Shown here: piece after piece, positions 25,019 through 37,226 of the stretch | How positions within the stretch are numbered: position 1 is the first letter of the stretch | Layout: each line of letters starts with the position of its first letter | NCBI GenBank assembly: GCA_037957365.1 | Contig: JARHVA010006304.1 | Span: forward strand, 522,501-586,500 | From: Torreya grandis | Lineage: Eukaryota; Streptophyta; Pinopsida; Cupressales; Taxaceae | DNA: 64,000 nucleotides | Direction of reading: 5' to 3' | Notes under the pieces: generated by a model | The model's input: the letters and a program-made list of their open reading frames with translations, nothing else | Database searches by the model: none | Told to the model about the DNA's origin: nothing | Program-made: the position numbers and the translations under genes

Positions 25019-25020
25019 AA

Positions 25021-25038
25021 TGGCACGCTCGATGGGAC
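25021..25038 (+). promoter_or_regulatory. Primer binding site of element B
   Basis: TGGCACGCTCGATGGGAC, two bases after the LTR. It is the same site, with two changes, as TGGCACGCCCGGTGGGAC at 50925 in element C. The tRNA cannot be assigned from memory with confidence, but position and conservation identify the site. Confidence 0.8.
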
Positions 25039-27780
25039 ACGATTGCACACCCCACATATTTGAATAAAAATATATGTTAAAATAGCTCTTATTGTTATTT
25101 AATTTACTATTTTTTTATAAATTTTTGATATATTTGTTTTAATGGTTTCATATTGATTCTCTTAAAATTTCATTAATATCTGATATGTAGTCTAGAAGTT
25201 ATGACTCTTTTAGTGACTATCATTTTTTATTTTTTATTTTTTTGGTATAAATAGCTAGTACAGAGTTAATAACTTATTTTATTTACTATTTTGACCTAAA
25301 TTTTTTTAGAGAGGTACATCTTGAATTTATTGAAAAAAATTATAAATTTTATGACAAAATGATAAATATTTTAAAAGTTGTGATTAAACTACTAACTACA
25401 GGTATCTATGTTTTATGTGTTCGTTTGTTTGTTTGTTTTTTTGAGATTTTTTTAGAATTTTGCTAACCTTTTTCTAACCTAACATTTTTATATATTTTGG
25501 TGTTTCCTTCAAGTAGAAATGTCATCCAAATATAAGAGCATACTTTTTAAAGTTACTTATCTCATTCACAAAAGAGCTTCAAAGCTAAACTACACTCTAA
25601 CAATTTTCTTGTAGGACCTATTTGAAAAGTGATCAAATCAAGCTTGATTATGTCTTTTTAACTTATTTTTGGGTTATTAAAAAGAATTAAGAACTTATAT
25701 TTTGTGATTAATTAAAAACTTAGATGCTTATTTTAATGGTTTTGGGATTGTTTATTTTTTAAAAATTACAACTTAAGGCCAAGGGGCCAAAGAACACCAC
25801 CAAATGTTTCAACTTTAGTGCTCTAAAATTTAACTCACTTCCAAGTTTTTTGTTTTATGAAAGTGAATCATGATTTGTTTAGTTATTTTTGTTTGATAAA
25901 ATAGGAAGTTTTGTGTATATGCTCTCCCCCCGTCCCCTATAGGGAACTTGTTAGATCAAAAGCACCATCTTCATTGCAAATTACCTTAGACTAAAGGCAT
26001 AAAAGAGATGTTATGAAGGCTCTCTTCAAGACCCGCATGGCTTGGGTGATATAGAAACAACCATAAAAATATTTTACTTAGTTTTTATTTCATTACATCC
26101 TAGCTTGTGATGGGACTTCATTACCTCCCATAAGTTCTATAGGAAATCTTTGACCCAAGAATTCATCTCTCAGCATTGTCTTCGACCCCTCTCCATGAGG
26201 GGGTATATAAATTGGGATGCCCTCACTGAGATGATCATTTGAGAAATTAAACCATATCTGTTAGTAAAGGCTAATCTTATTATGTTTGATCATGTTATAT
26301 ATCATACTACACTGAGTGAGTGATGGATGTAGAGGTTGAAAAAAGGGCAAGGCCTTTTTATAACAAGTCATATGACACAGCCTCAAATGATGTGTGCTTC
26401 TCTTGCATGTTGACATGAAATTATTGTACATCTAATCCATCTATAATGATCAAAAACCAATTAGTTTTAGTCAACCCCACATTACCACACCCTTGATAGG
26501 ATTTTAGGATGTTACGCTTAGTTACATTTGGTCATTTATCTTTTTCTTGTTTAGTGTTTTTAGAATAAAACTAATGTGTTTTTTTATAACCACATCCAAA
26601 CTAATTTTTTTATATGCCACTCTTTTGTTCAAAGAGGCATTATATTGGTCATTTTACACCACACTTTTACCTTTTAATATTTGCTAAGACTTGTCTGTGT
26701 GTGTGTCAATTGACTGATACGGGTATCATTATGCTACCTAAATCAGATATCAAGTTTATACCTTAGAGTATTTGAAACAACACATTGATCACATCATTAG
26801 AGCACACATACATCGTTATGCTACTCAATTTATTTCAAACCTTGTTTAAACTTGTACCAAAACCATTGTTTCCAACCATGTCGTGTATGTCATTTGGATC
26901 CTTATCTTGAGTCGTTATGTCATCCAATATTGTCTAGCTTATTTAGTCGATCAAAGCCTAGTTTTCAACATTGAGTTTTTAATCAACCTTACCAAGTTCA
27001 CATTCAAACATTTATTGATTTATATTTAGGCCTCATTTTATAGGGGTTGATACTTAGATATTTCTCTTTTGAACTACATAATTTTGGTTAATTGATTACA
27101 CAAATTTGAAAATTATTATTTGTTTGTTCAAAGATCCTTGTTTCCATTGCTTGTTTATTCACAGAGCCTATCCTCATCATTGTTTGTGACTTTATTTGGG
27201 AAAACACATTATTTTCTCCAGGAGCCTTTTGCCTTATGGCTTATACCAACTAATCATGTTTATGTTTGATTTCATATGTTGGGTCTATGTCAAAATTGTT
27301 TCCAAATTTGTTAGATTAAATCAAATCATATCGTGCCTTTGTTTCAAGTCTAGATTTTGACGTCATTTGGCCAAAAGTCCTAGCATATCATATTTGAGCC
27401 TATATTTTGACTCCATGTTTGGAAAAAAAGACCTAGCAACTCTTTTCCCTTTCTTAGTCGAGACCTTGTTTGGAACACTTTGACCTAGAATTGTGACATG
27501 GTGGTTCTTACTCAGATGTTTGACCTTTTGTGTGTATGATATTTGATGTTAGACATTTGAAGTTAGACTATTTTATGTCAAGTCTTAACACAAACTATTT
27601 TAGAGATATATCTCCATGATCAAATCATTATTTAGAGATACAACTCCACCCTTTTGACTAAGTTAGATCAAGTTTGAAATATTTGTTCTTTCAACATAGT
27701 TTTCCAAAGTTTGTAAAACTCTAAGCCTTTTTGTTTTTGGAGATTTTTTTATTGATGTAGATATGTCTATCTATGCTTAT
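25039..27780 (+). other. Leader region of element B
   Basis: About 2.7 kb of AT-rich DNA with no recognised coding motif. It includes a loose three-unit repeat at 27350-27530 built on TTTTGAC...TTTGG...GACCTAG. No pol-like text was seen. Confidence 0.5.
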
Positions 27781-28755
27781 GGTGGAGTCATGTACAATCC
27801 AAATTATGTGAGAAAAGCCACACAAAGTGGCTTTTATTCTTTTCTTTATTCAATACCCCTTTGATGATAACATGGTTTGTGAAACAAAATTTTATCCACC
27901 TTGAAAAAATCAAATCAGAGACCAAAGTCAAGACCTCTACAATGATAATATGGCTGGTGAGGAGGAATTGGGTACATACCTCTATAATAATAATGTTTTT
28001 TGGGAGATGGATCCATACCCTCCTTACAATAATCAATATAAGGAACAAAGGCAAGGATTGGCTTACAATTTAACTCAAGATCCTGACTGGGATGATATGG
28101 TTTATGAGGAGGACTTGGATGCTTTGGCTTATGAAAGTAATTAGGCCATAAGATGCCTTAGACTTATCATTCCAAGACCACATCCTTTATCTTGTGCTAA
28201 GCAATCAAGCTCTATAGTGCCCACCCATTATCCAACCACAGGACATTCCTCATTTAATACCAATCCTATACAAACCTCAACCAATCCAATCATTACCTAT
28301 CCAATCGAGCCAATCATTTGAGGACCAAGTTATTTTCAAAACTAGTATTTTTTAACTCATTAAAAACCAAATCCAAGAGAACCAACCCATCTAAGATATT
28401 TTTGTTGAACCAACCATTTATGACAAGTCAACATGTGATGAATCACTTTTCAATCCTATACATGTTGTTGAGGATTCTCACTCTAATGAGCCAGTCTTTA
28501 TTGAGTCACTTCTTAATGATTATAAATGCCTTTGGGTAAATTGTTACCTCAACCATATGCCTATTTTTCAAGAGCCTCCTATTGATAAGCCAGTCTCTAA
28601 GGAGTTGTCTCTTGAACTTTCCCCATCATTAAGGAGTCTCACTATGATAAACCAATATTTATGGAGCCTATTATGCCATAACAGGTCATTACTTATCTAA
28701 TACCAAACATTCAACAAGACATCATTATAATAGATTACCCATCAGATGAAGATTT

Positions 28756-29407
28756 AGAATTAGATTCAGGTTCTATTATTAGACTAACATTAGAATCAAC
28801 ATCAGTCTTAGCATTAGATTAAGAGTCTATTAATTTGGAATCAAATTTAGAAATAGAATATGTTCATGGATATTATAACATTGGTTATGCATGTCTTGTA
28901 TATTAGTTTGAATATATTTATGATCTTTCTATAGTATTTGAGGATGAGTACTTCAACATTGACACAAGTTGTCCTAATATATTTTATGAATATTGTGTTG
29001 TCTCATCCCATGCCATTACCACCAACCAACCTAGCCATATTATCAAAATTCCATCTCTTGCAAGTGTTGATTGGGATCAAAAGAATTAGATTTAGGTTCT
29101 ATTATTAGACTAACATCATAATCAACATCAGTCTTAGCATTAGATTCAGAGTCTATTGATTTGGAATCAGATTTAGAAATAGAATATGTTCATGGCTATT
29201 ACCACATTGGTTATGCATACCTTTTAGATTAGATTTAATATATTTTTTATCCTTCTATATTATTTTAGGATGAGTACTTCATCATCGACATAAGTTATCC
29301 TAGTATCTTCTATAAAGATTGTGCTACCTCATCCCATGCCATTACCACCAGCTAACCTAGCCATATTATCAACATTCCATCTCTTAAAAGTGTCAATTAG
29401 GATCAAA
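28756..29407 (+). repeat. 326 bp tandem duplication in element B
   Basis: Copy one 28756-29081 and copy two 29082-29407 have the same length and share long identical blocks, such as around GAAATAGAATATGTTCATGG. Because 326 is not a multiple of three, the duplication itself shifts the reading frame. Confidence 0.9.
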
Positions 29408-29504
29408 ATAATCACACCTTATTGAACTTCATCCATGATAACACATCAGATGAAGAATAACAAGGAGGCTAAGACCAAATTCATGTAGAAGAACCATCCC
29501 CTAG

Positions 29505-29665
29505 TAAAACTTTTTTAGAGGTGTTATGGGACAATCAAATTTCAAACTCAACATCTTCTAGTGAAACCTTTTTGGAGGTGCTAGAAGATAATCAAATTCA
29601 AAATTTAACATTCCTTAGTGAGACCTTATTGGAGGCACTATGGGACAATCAAGATAACATCATTG
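29505..29665 (+). repeat. 57 bp (19-residue) coding repeat in element B
   Basis: Two and a half copies of a 57 bp unit encoding VLWDNQISNSTSSSETFLE and VLEDNQIQNLTFLSETLLE, then ALWDNQ. The period is a multiple of three and the frame stays open, which suggests the repeat grew while the frame was under coding constraint. Confidence 0.8.
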
Positions 29666-30694
29666 GTAGAAACCTCTTTGAGGTGCCAATAACTGAGCAC
29701 AAAATTTTTTTACTTTTTGATGAAGACATTATCAAAGAAAAAATCAAAATAGCTTCCAATCTACAACTTAATTAGATAGAAGCTACTCTCAGGCCTAAAT
29801 AATAGAAGAATCTGGTGGTCTTATCAAAATAATATTTAGAAGCCTTCAGCCCTTCCACATCCAAAGATATGTCAAAGCTGGAATCAATAATATTGTGTGT
29901 ACCTAAAAATCCTATTCTTCATTTGTTCCCAACCACTACACATTCCATTATCATCCACAATTCCATTTCAAAAACAAGCCTATCATCCATCATTTATCCT
30001 TATTTATGGTTCATGGTTATACTTTCCTTTATAGAGGATACAAAGATATCTTGTCTCAATGCTTGAAGAAATCAAAATCAATGACCAACAAAGATCATAA
30101 CAACATCATTTGCATCCAAATTTGTAGCTAGTTCTTGATAGAAAAGTTATTCATACAAGGTGTGGGCTAGAAATTAACATGATTGATTATTCTATTTGTA
30201 TCATTTATTTAGTAGGACATGAAATTCCCCATCAATAGGAATAATAAAATCATTTACCATATCTAGGCTAAACACATTCAAAACTAGCTATCATCATCAG
30301 CCAAAAATATGTACCATGCCATTTTCATTTACCATTCCTTTTGTTGTTATCACATACCCAACCAGTCACTTTACCACTTTGGGGAAACCATCTCAACATT
30401 CTTCTTTATCATCCTATCATTATACCAACCTATCACTTTCCTATCATTTATTCAACCTACCATTCCATTTTATTGACCTAACATGTTTTGATCACATCCT
30501 ATCCTAACTCGTTTGACCTTGGTTCATCCATTGGTTTTACACTTTCAGTATGGAAAATTAGATCAATTTTAGTAGTTATTTCAAGAATTTTAGATAGAGG
30601 TAGTATTTTAGAGTAGTAGGATAGAAGTTTTAGTAGTTTCATCCTTCATTTTTTATTGCCTTCTTATCATGTTTTTTAATGTGATCTTGATTAT

Positions 30695-32020
30695 ATACAC
30701 CTACATGGGCAAATCAGTGTTCATCGGTTTTACTACTAATTATAACCACCTATGGGAAAATTAATATCATTGATATAATTAGTTGTATCCTAGTTATAAC
30801 CACCTATGAGAAAACTAGGAGAAATATTTGTTTATTTTTCCTTGACATGCCAACTAGCCATTCTTATACTATATTATGCCATCATACCAACCATGCCTAT
30901 TTTGTTTGAATTAGATACTACCTAGTCATATTCCTCTACTGTAAGGTGGAAATGTCATGGCCTCAAGCCATTTTGGGACTATGTGGGTTGTGTTTGATTC
31001 ATGTTGAGGTCAGATCAATCCTCCTTTACCATCATGCTCTTGCCATTTTACAAGCATCAATTCAAGTTTTCCATGCTCTCACCATTTTTTGAGCTTGGAT
31101 TGTTTAGTGTCTCATAATGCCTAATCAGGTTAAGATGCTCAAAATTCAAAAACATTCAAAAAATTCAAAATATAAAAACCCTTATCTAATCCTAGTCAGT
31201 TATCTTGAATCCACCCTACTAGGGAAAATCCATTGTAGGATGCTTTATATTGATTTTGTTTTCAAGATTTATATTTATTTGTTTGTTTTCCTATTTTTTT
31301 GTTTATTCACTTCCCTATTTATTTTCTTTCAACAGTGTTACCTCAACTCAGTTTCTATGTGTTCATTGGGTGATTCCTTGCACATCAGTCTTGAGTCCAT
31401 CCATATTCAAATGTTAACATTGTCATCATGGTTTTTATCATTGATTTATTATTTTTAATTATTTATTAGATTGAGAGTTAGTCCTTATGCACATTTTGGC
31501 CAAGTTCTCATGGTGTTTTATCTCATGAGTCATACCAACACATGGTATAGAAAAATTCAACTCAAGAGGTCGTACAAGCAATGGAGCCACAAAATTTTTT
31601 CCTTGGTACCTTGGAAAATCCTTCCACACATCTTGATCAAATCAACCCATTAACCATTCTAGTTGTATCAATGCTAATAAGGATGAACATCTCCTCATTG
31701 GCAGGTAGAACTAAATATTTTTTATTGATTAATCTTATTCTTCTATCCATATTTTTCATCACTTTACATCCTTGTATGTTTGGTTGTTTATGGCTATTTT
31801 AATCATTAAACCATCGCATCTACATTTACTCCCACTCATCTTTAATCTATGTAACATGTTCTATCTTTGAGTCATGATTGCTAATCTACCCTAACTGGGG
31901 CACAACCATATCAAATATCATCTTTATCCAATTCAAGTCATCTTAATGATTAGAACTACCTATGGGAAAATCATTATTTTTAGTTTTATTCCTGATTATA
32001 ACCACCTTTAGGTAAATCAG
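30695..32020 (+). repeat. Five copies of an ATAACCACCTATGGGAAAAT motif
   Basis: Copies start at about 30695, 30742, 30796, 31953 and 31998, spaced about 45-55 bp within each cluster. They lie in the 3' non-coding part of element B, upstream of the PPT. The surrounding 2 kb contains no supported gene. Confidence 0.75.
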
Positions 32021-32286
32021 TACCTTTTTAAATCAATGCATGCAAGTATTTTCTCATTTGGATTAAACTCACCCATGGGTTAGTTTCACCTTTCTTCTTG
32101 TTTATTTTTGAGGGACCATCTATCAACCAATTTGATGGCTAATCTCTCAACGGGGCATCATTCTTGGCTTTCCAAACATTGTCAAGAGTTTTTTTTTAAC
32201 CATCATCTTCTTTTTGGCATACAGGCCTTTTCTCATTCTTTGAGAAGACATTGTTATGCCTATGGTTTTGCAACATCTTCCTAAAT

Positions 32287-32296
32287 AGGGAAAAAA
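32287..32296 (+). promoter_or_regulatory. Polypurine tract of element B
   Basis: AGGGAAAAAA lies directly before the forward 3' LTR, whose first bases are TTTAGACACC where the other copies have TGTAGACACC. Confidence 0.8.
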
Positions 32297-33075
32297 TTTA
32301 GACACCTAAAATTGGCCACCAATGACTTCATATCCAAATTTAGACAAATTATTACCAACAATTTACCATCTAGCCTAAGAATTTATAAATGTCTCAAATT
32401 TGGCTTCATAACCATGTAATAAATTAATTCGGCCTATTAATCAATTAAATTTAATAAATACACCATCATTTAATTCAAATCTTGCACAAATGTTCAAAAT
32501 CCTAACAAGGGTTAATTAACACTAGATCCTAAGTAAATCCTAATCAAACCCTAATTGAATTCATCTATGAGCAATTAAATCAATTATCAAAAAAGAAAAT
32601 TTAAATATCAAGAGCATCTTAAAAGCTAATCCTTACCTTTTGTGAGTTGTCACTTTTGGAAAATATCTAAAATATATATTTTTGGAGACCCATGCCTATT
32701 TAGTGAAAATCATGAGCTCTTAACAACTCATAACTCTATTGGAGTTACTTTTAAGCTAACCAAGGTAAGGATTTAACCCCTTCCAAGTTGATTTCAAAAT
32801 CTATAAATACAAGCCTAGAGATCTTCATTTGGAGAGCTTGAAACATAGTAGAGTTATAATTTTGGAGTTGATCCATAAAGCAAATGCATAGTGTTATAAT
32901 GCCAAAATAAATCCAAGCCAATCCAAGCATGATGCTAAGAGGATATGGAGATATCCAAACCCCATCGATGAAGACCTTTTGACCATAATCTGAGCAAGCC
33001 AATGAAGAAATCATTTGGAGCTTTTAAATAAGGTAAAGATTATTGTTCTTTGAATTTTAGTTGGGTTTTCAATTA
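32297..33075 (+). repeat. Element B 3' LTR, forward copy, 3' end missing
   Basis: Direct repeat of 24191 onward. It is broken after GGGTTTTCAATTAT near 33075 and lacks the last part of the LTR. It is followed at once by the inverted copy. The minus-strand open frame at 33014-32751 is an accidental frame in the LTR, matched by one in the inverted copy. Confidence 0.85.
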
Positions 33076-33083
33076 TATTTTTT

Positions 33084-33912
33084 CATACTAACATCTCTAG
33101 GCCTAGATCTTAGGGGGATCCTAATGAATAAACAATAACTGAAAACCCAACTAAAATTCAAAGAACAACAATCTTTACCTTCTTTGAGAGATCTAAATGA
33201 TTTTTTTATTGGCTTGTTTAGATTATGCTCAAAAGGTCTTCATCAATGGGGTTTGGCTATCTCCATCTCCACTTAGCACCATGCTTGGCTTGGCTTGGCT
33301 TGATTTTGGCATTATAACACTATGCATTTACTTTATAGATCAACTCCAGCATTATTACTCTACTATGTTTCAAACTCTCCAAATGAAGAACTCTAGGCTT
33401 ATATTTATATATGTTGAAATCAACTTGAAATGGGTTAAATCCTTACCTTGGTTATATTAAAATTAACTCTAGTTGAGTTATGAGTTTTCAAGCACTCATG
33501 ATTTTTAATAAATAGGCATGGGTCTCCAAAAATATATTTTTATATATTTTTCAAAAGTGACAACTCGCAAAAGGTAATTATTAGCTTTTAAGATGCTCTT
33601 GATATTTGAATTTTCCTTTTTGATAATTGATTTAATTTCTCATGGATGAATTCAATTAGGGTTTGATTATGATTTACTTAGGATTTGGTGTTAATTAACC
33701 CTTGTTAGGCTTTTGAACATTTGTGCAAGATTTGAATTAAATGATGGTACATTTGTTAATTTAATTGATTAATAAGCCAAATTAATTTATTGCATGGTTA
33801 TGAAGCCAAATTTGAGACATTTAGAAATTTTTAGGATAAATGGTCAATGGTTGGTAAGAATTGGTCTAAATTCAAATATGAATCCATTGGTTTCCAATTT
33901 TAGGTGTCTACA
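33084..33912 (-). repeat. Inverted LTR copy at the right end of element B
   Basis: Reverse complement of the B LTR. Its outer end reads ...GGTGTCTACA at 33912, the mirror of TGTAGACACC at 24191. Its inner end holds about 50 bp of LTR sequence missing from the forward copy. The two arms, 32297-33075 and 33134-33912, could pair over about 780 bp around a loop of about 58 bases. ATAAT flanks the composite on both sides. Confidence 0.85.
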
Positions 33913-33917
33913 ATAAT

Positions 33918-35119
33918 CATTTAAATAAGCTAAATATAATTATCCATAAATTAGTATATGTAATCTAGCTTAACCAAAATAGTAATTTGTCAAATAATAA
34001 CCATAAAATTCACTAATCAATAGGTTATTAAGTCTATAGAGGAATCAGGATGTGATAATTACTTTTTTATGATGTGACATTATTACATATGGATGGAATA
34101 AACTAGATTTCACTTGTTCTATGCTCCTGTGATACTTTTTACTTTCTTACATGATAGGCTAGACATTCTTTTCTTATTGTGTGTGGCCCTTGTCCCTTGT
34201 ATGAAACAAGTGGTTAAACATATCTAATATATTTATTCATATCATGTACAACATTTAAACATGTCCATTACTTGAGGCCTTTACCCTTACATTGTGTGTG
34301 TCATTTGAACACATAATGTTTTTGTGGCAATATTTATGTATTTTATTTATAGCCCTTGGCCTTGTTTGTTGTGACATATTCATGTAAATTATATGCAACC
34401 CTTGGCCTTATTTTATGAAATTTCATGACTTAGTATGTTATTTTTTTATGTTTATTGAGATTTATTAGTGATTTCATGATACATATCATGAACTTTTATA
34501 GCATAGTCTACTTTAGACATGATTATTTTATTACATGTCTCATTGATATATCTATTTATGCATGACATTGGTATGTATCACATTCAATATGTTACATTAT
34601 TCAAATATAATTAAATTGCATTTATATTATGGCATGCTTTCCACATGATGACATAATTGTATGTGATTATATCTTTATCGCATGATACAATTACCTATTA
34701 TTTTTGAGATGGGTGACTTGTAGTTTATATAACTTATCTCAAAAAGGAGTCATCATGGTGGGATTTTCTAAGAGATTAAAGCCTATATAAATATAAAAAA
34801 CAAATTTGGGATAGAAAATAAGGTTTCAAATATTCAAAGTAACTTAAAGATAAAATTCTATAATAGAGTACTATTTTTTACAGATTCAAATTAATTATGA
34901 AAGAAAACACAAAAAATTTATTAGCATATGTATATAGATCATGGGGGCATATGACATCCATATTAACTCAATTTTAAAGGACTCGATTTTAAAGGAATCA
35001 AATTTAAAAATCATACAAAATTGAATGCATATGCATGGGTATGTGTAAATTAATTACAAGATCAAAGTTATAAGTTGCAAATACAATTACAATTGAACAT
35101 ATATGTGCATAGTTCTTAA
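33918..35119. other. AT-rich DNA without genes
   Basis: No gene seen. At 34185-34415 a CCCTTGGCCTT-like motif recurs four times at 50-90 bp spacing. The rest looks like old repeat-derived sequence. Confidence 0.5.
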
Positions 35120-35416
35120 CTATAGTTTAATGGAAAGAACCAAACTTTAACCTTATAACAATAAAATATGGGAGACCATAAATAATTTAAAAATAATAAT
35201 ACTAACTCAAATCTATAATGATACCATAAATGATATATCTTATTCACATAAATGGTCTACTTGTTCCTTCCCATACAATTGCCTATAAAGGTTTTTCCTC
35301 TTCTTGCATGACTTTTCTTCTCCTTATGATGATTTGACTTCCTTTTGACACCTATATTTCCATTTTATTACAATCAAAAACATATTAAATCCCATTTCCC
35401 TTTATCCATGCTAATA
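35120..35416. repeat. 297 bp direct repeat, copy 1
   Basis: Starts CTATAGTTTAA and ends CCATGCTAATA. Matches 37227-37522 over its full length with scattered differences. The match stops sharply at both ends. Confidence 0.85.
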
Positions 35417-36699
35417 CTCATCAAGACTAAAATAGGTGTCTTTCCTCGAGACACACAAATGCCCTAATAAAACAAGTTTTTAAAATTTTGTCCCATTACA
35501 AATGAATTTGAGATAACTATATACCTACTAGGGGTAGAATCTCCTTTGTATCCCCTCTCTTTTCCATATCCTCCAATCCTAACTAAATTCTCTCCTCTTT
35601 ACTCTTGGGCTCTCTCATTTCCTTTTCCATAATTCCTCAATAGGGGAAGCCTCTCCTTGAGATCCCCTCCCATTTCCATATCCTCTACACTAAATATCTA
35701 TTACAACCTCAAATATATTAATAATATTACAAATTAGTAATCACTTTTTCTTCATTTGGACCTATTGGATCTTCCTTCATCCGTTAGGAAAGAGTAAGAC
35801 AAATATAAATATCAAGAAAAGATAAATATATAAGCTGCATATGAAGGATTTATCAAGCATGATATCACCACCTAGGATACTAAATATTTTTTTAGAAATA
35901 TCTAATTCAAATCCAAGTGAAAATATTATGTTATACGGTGACTTCCCACACTATCACTATTGGTAGTATGCACTTGAATTTATAGCTATTTATTTTCATT
36001 GAATAGTCTATTGTAGCAGTTCAAACATGAGTGTAATAGAAAAAAACAAAACCAATCTATGTTCAAGTTCAAAACTTCCACATCCTTTATTCATAATACG
36101 ACATCACTTGACCTAATAGCTTCAACCACTAACATATTTCCAAGCACATGATTAAACATTATTTATCAAAGCTGATGTATAATTATCTTGAGGTGGAAGC
36201 ACATGAATTATTGCATGAATATAATGGATGGGATATGTAAAAGGTGTAATCATTTGTCATTGGTATCTATTATCCTTATTGAATACAATGAGATAATTGA
36301 ATCTATGAAGATAATGAGATGTTATTCTTTCGTTGAATCAGGTCTTTGGGTTCTAATTTTAGAAAGCCTATTCATATATATTCTAAGTAAACTAAACTAG
36401 CCATCAGCTTCTCATAATATTGCTCTCTAGAAAAATACAGCACATTAAAATAAAAATAACATGATGATCCTACAAAATAGAATGAATGGCTTAATATTTT
36501 TTTCACTAACAAATCCCTGGGCTTCCTAGTAACTGCCAACTTAACTAGAATGATAATCCATGTGAGAACCATCACTATAAGTGTCACCATCAACATGACC
36601 ATCATCTCTAGAATTTAAAAATCTATTCAAATAATATGGAAACATAGTGCTAATCCTAGTTCATGTTCACCTACCATTTCAAAAATATACATAAAATAA
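35417..36699. other. Non-coding stretch between the direct repeats
   Basis: Contains a local duplication near 35535-35690 (CCCCTC.C.TTTCCATATCCTC occurs twice). There is no supported gene before the SmE fragment. Confidence 0.5.
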
Positions 36700-36916
36700 C
36701 TTGCCCAATTATTTTATGTGACTTCTTTTTAATAAAAATTTCTTTATCATCCTCTAATAAAATATTCATATATTCATCAAATCCAATGATGCAGCCCTTA
36801 ATCCTCAAATTTTTCTACTCAAAAATCCAAATCTGAATATATACATTGTATTTAAGGAATTGAAATACCAGGTTGATGAACTAAGTCATGATCCTTTGTA
36901 ATCTGGTGGTTGCCTA
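36700..36916 (-). pseudogene. SmE: Spliceosomal Sm protein E (SmE) pseudogene
   Basis: On the minus strand one uninterrupted frame reads LQRIMT*FINLVFQFLK, then [17 protein letters not shown] and [14 protein letters not shown], followed by [15 protein letters not shown]. This aligns without gaps to plant and animal SmE. The Sm1 block, with IIGFDEYMN as the SmE signature, is complete. The C-terminal Sm2 block (GDNI/V-type) is missing after residue about 75 of roughly 88. Two in-frame TAG stops both stand where the family has Gln (CAG to TAG). The start codon position (36916-36914) reads TAG before GCAACC. The functional protein is a subunit of the snRNP Sm ring, which is not made here. The absence of an intron over about 70 codons suggests a retrocopy or captured cDNA, though no poly(A) tail is evident. 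Confidence 0.88.
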
Positions 36917-37226
36917 GGTCTCCCTATTATTCTCTTTATCTATATAATGTGCCTCCATATGGAACCTATTGAGATTGCATAATATGGCCTATGAAAAAAT
37001 AGGCACACTGATATAGATGGTTTATGTGAATAATAGAGCATATATGCCCTTCTCTCAAAAGGCCCATCTAAAATTGAAGGCACCCATAGAAATTGTGCAT
37101 GCATGATGAAGCCCCATAAATGAACCTATATTTACATCAACTCCTTCAACCAATAGACATCTTACCCATTTAAAATGCACCATTACAAGTGACTTAGGTT
37201 TGAATCCATAGCCACACCATTGTTAG

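Larger units (their letters stand above)
27845..29775 (+). pseudogene. Decayed acidic gag-like reading frame of element B
   Basis: Coding-like text with frame changes. The best open pieces are 27950-28144, rich in Tyr, Asn and Asp (YPPYNNQYKEQRQG, with a degenerate copy of the same motif about 40 residues upstream), and 29521-29775. Between them the text is strongly acidic (YPSDEDLELDSGS, SLLNDYKCLWVNCYLNHMP), similar in style to the acidic tail of gag in Tat-like elements. No zinc knuckle, protease or RT is visible, so B appears non-autonomous. The family assignment is inference. Confidence 0.5.

Noticed and set aside
31117..31458. 113-residue frame with a very hydrophobic middle that could suggest a membrane protein.
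   Set aside because: Hydrophobicity comes from T-rich low-complexity DNA. There is no homologous frame or start context, and it lies in the non-coding 3' region of element B.
32751..33460. Two similar 87-residue open frames on opposite strands that look like a conserved gene pair.
   Set aside because: They are the same LTR read in the two arms of an inverted repeat. The similarity is that of the DNA, not evidence of coding.
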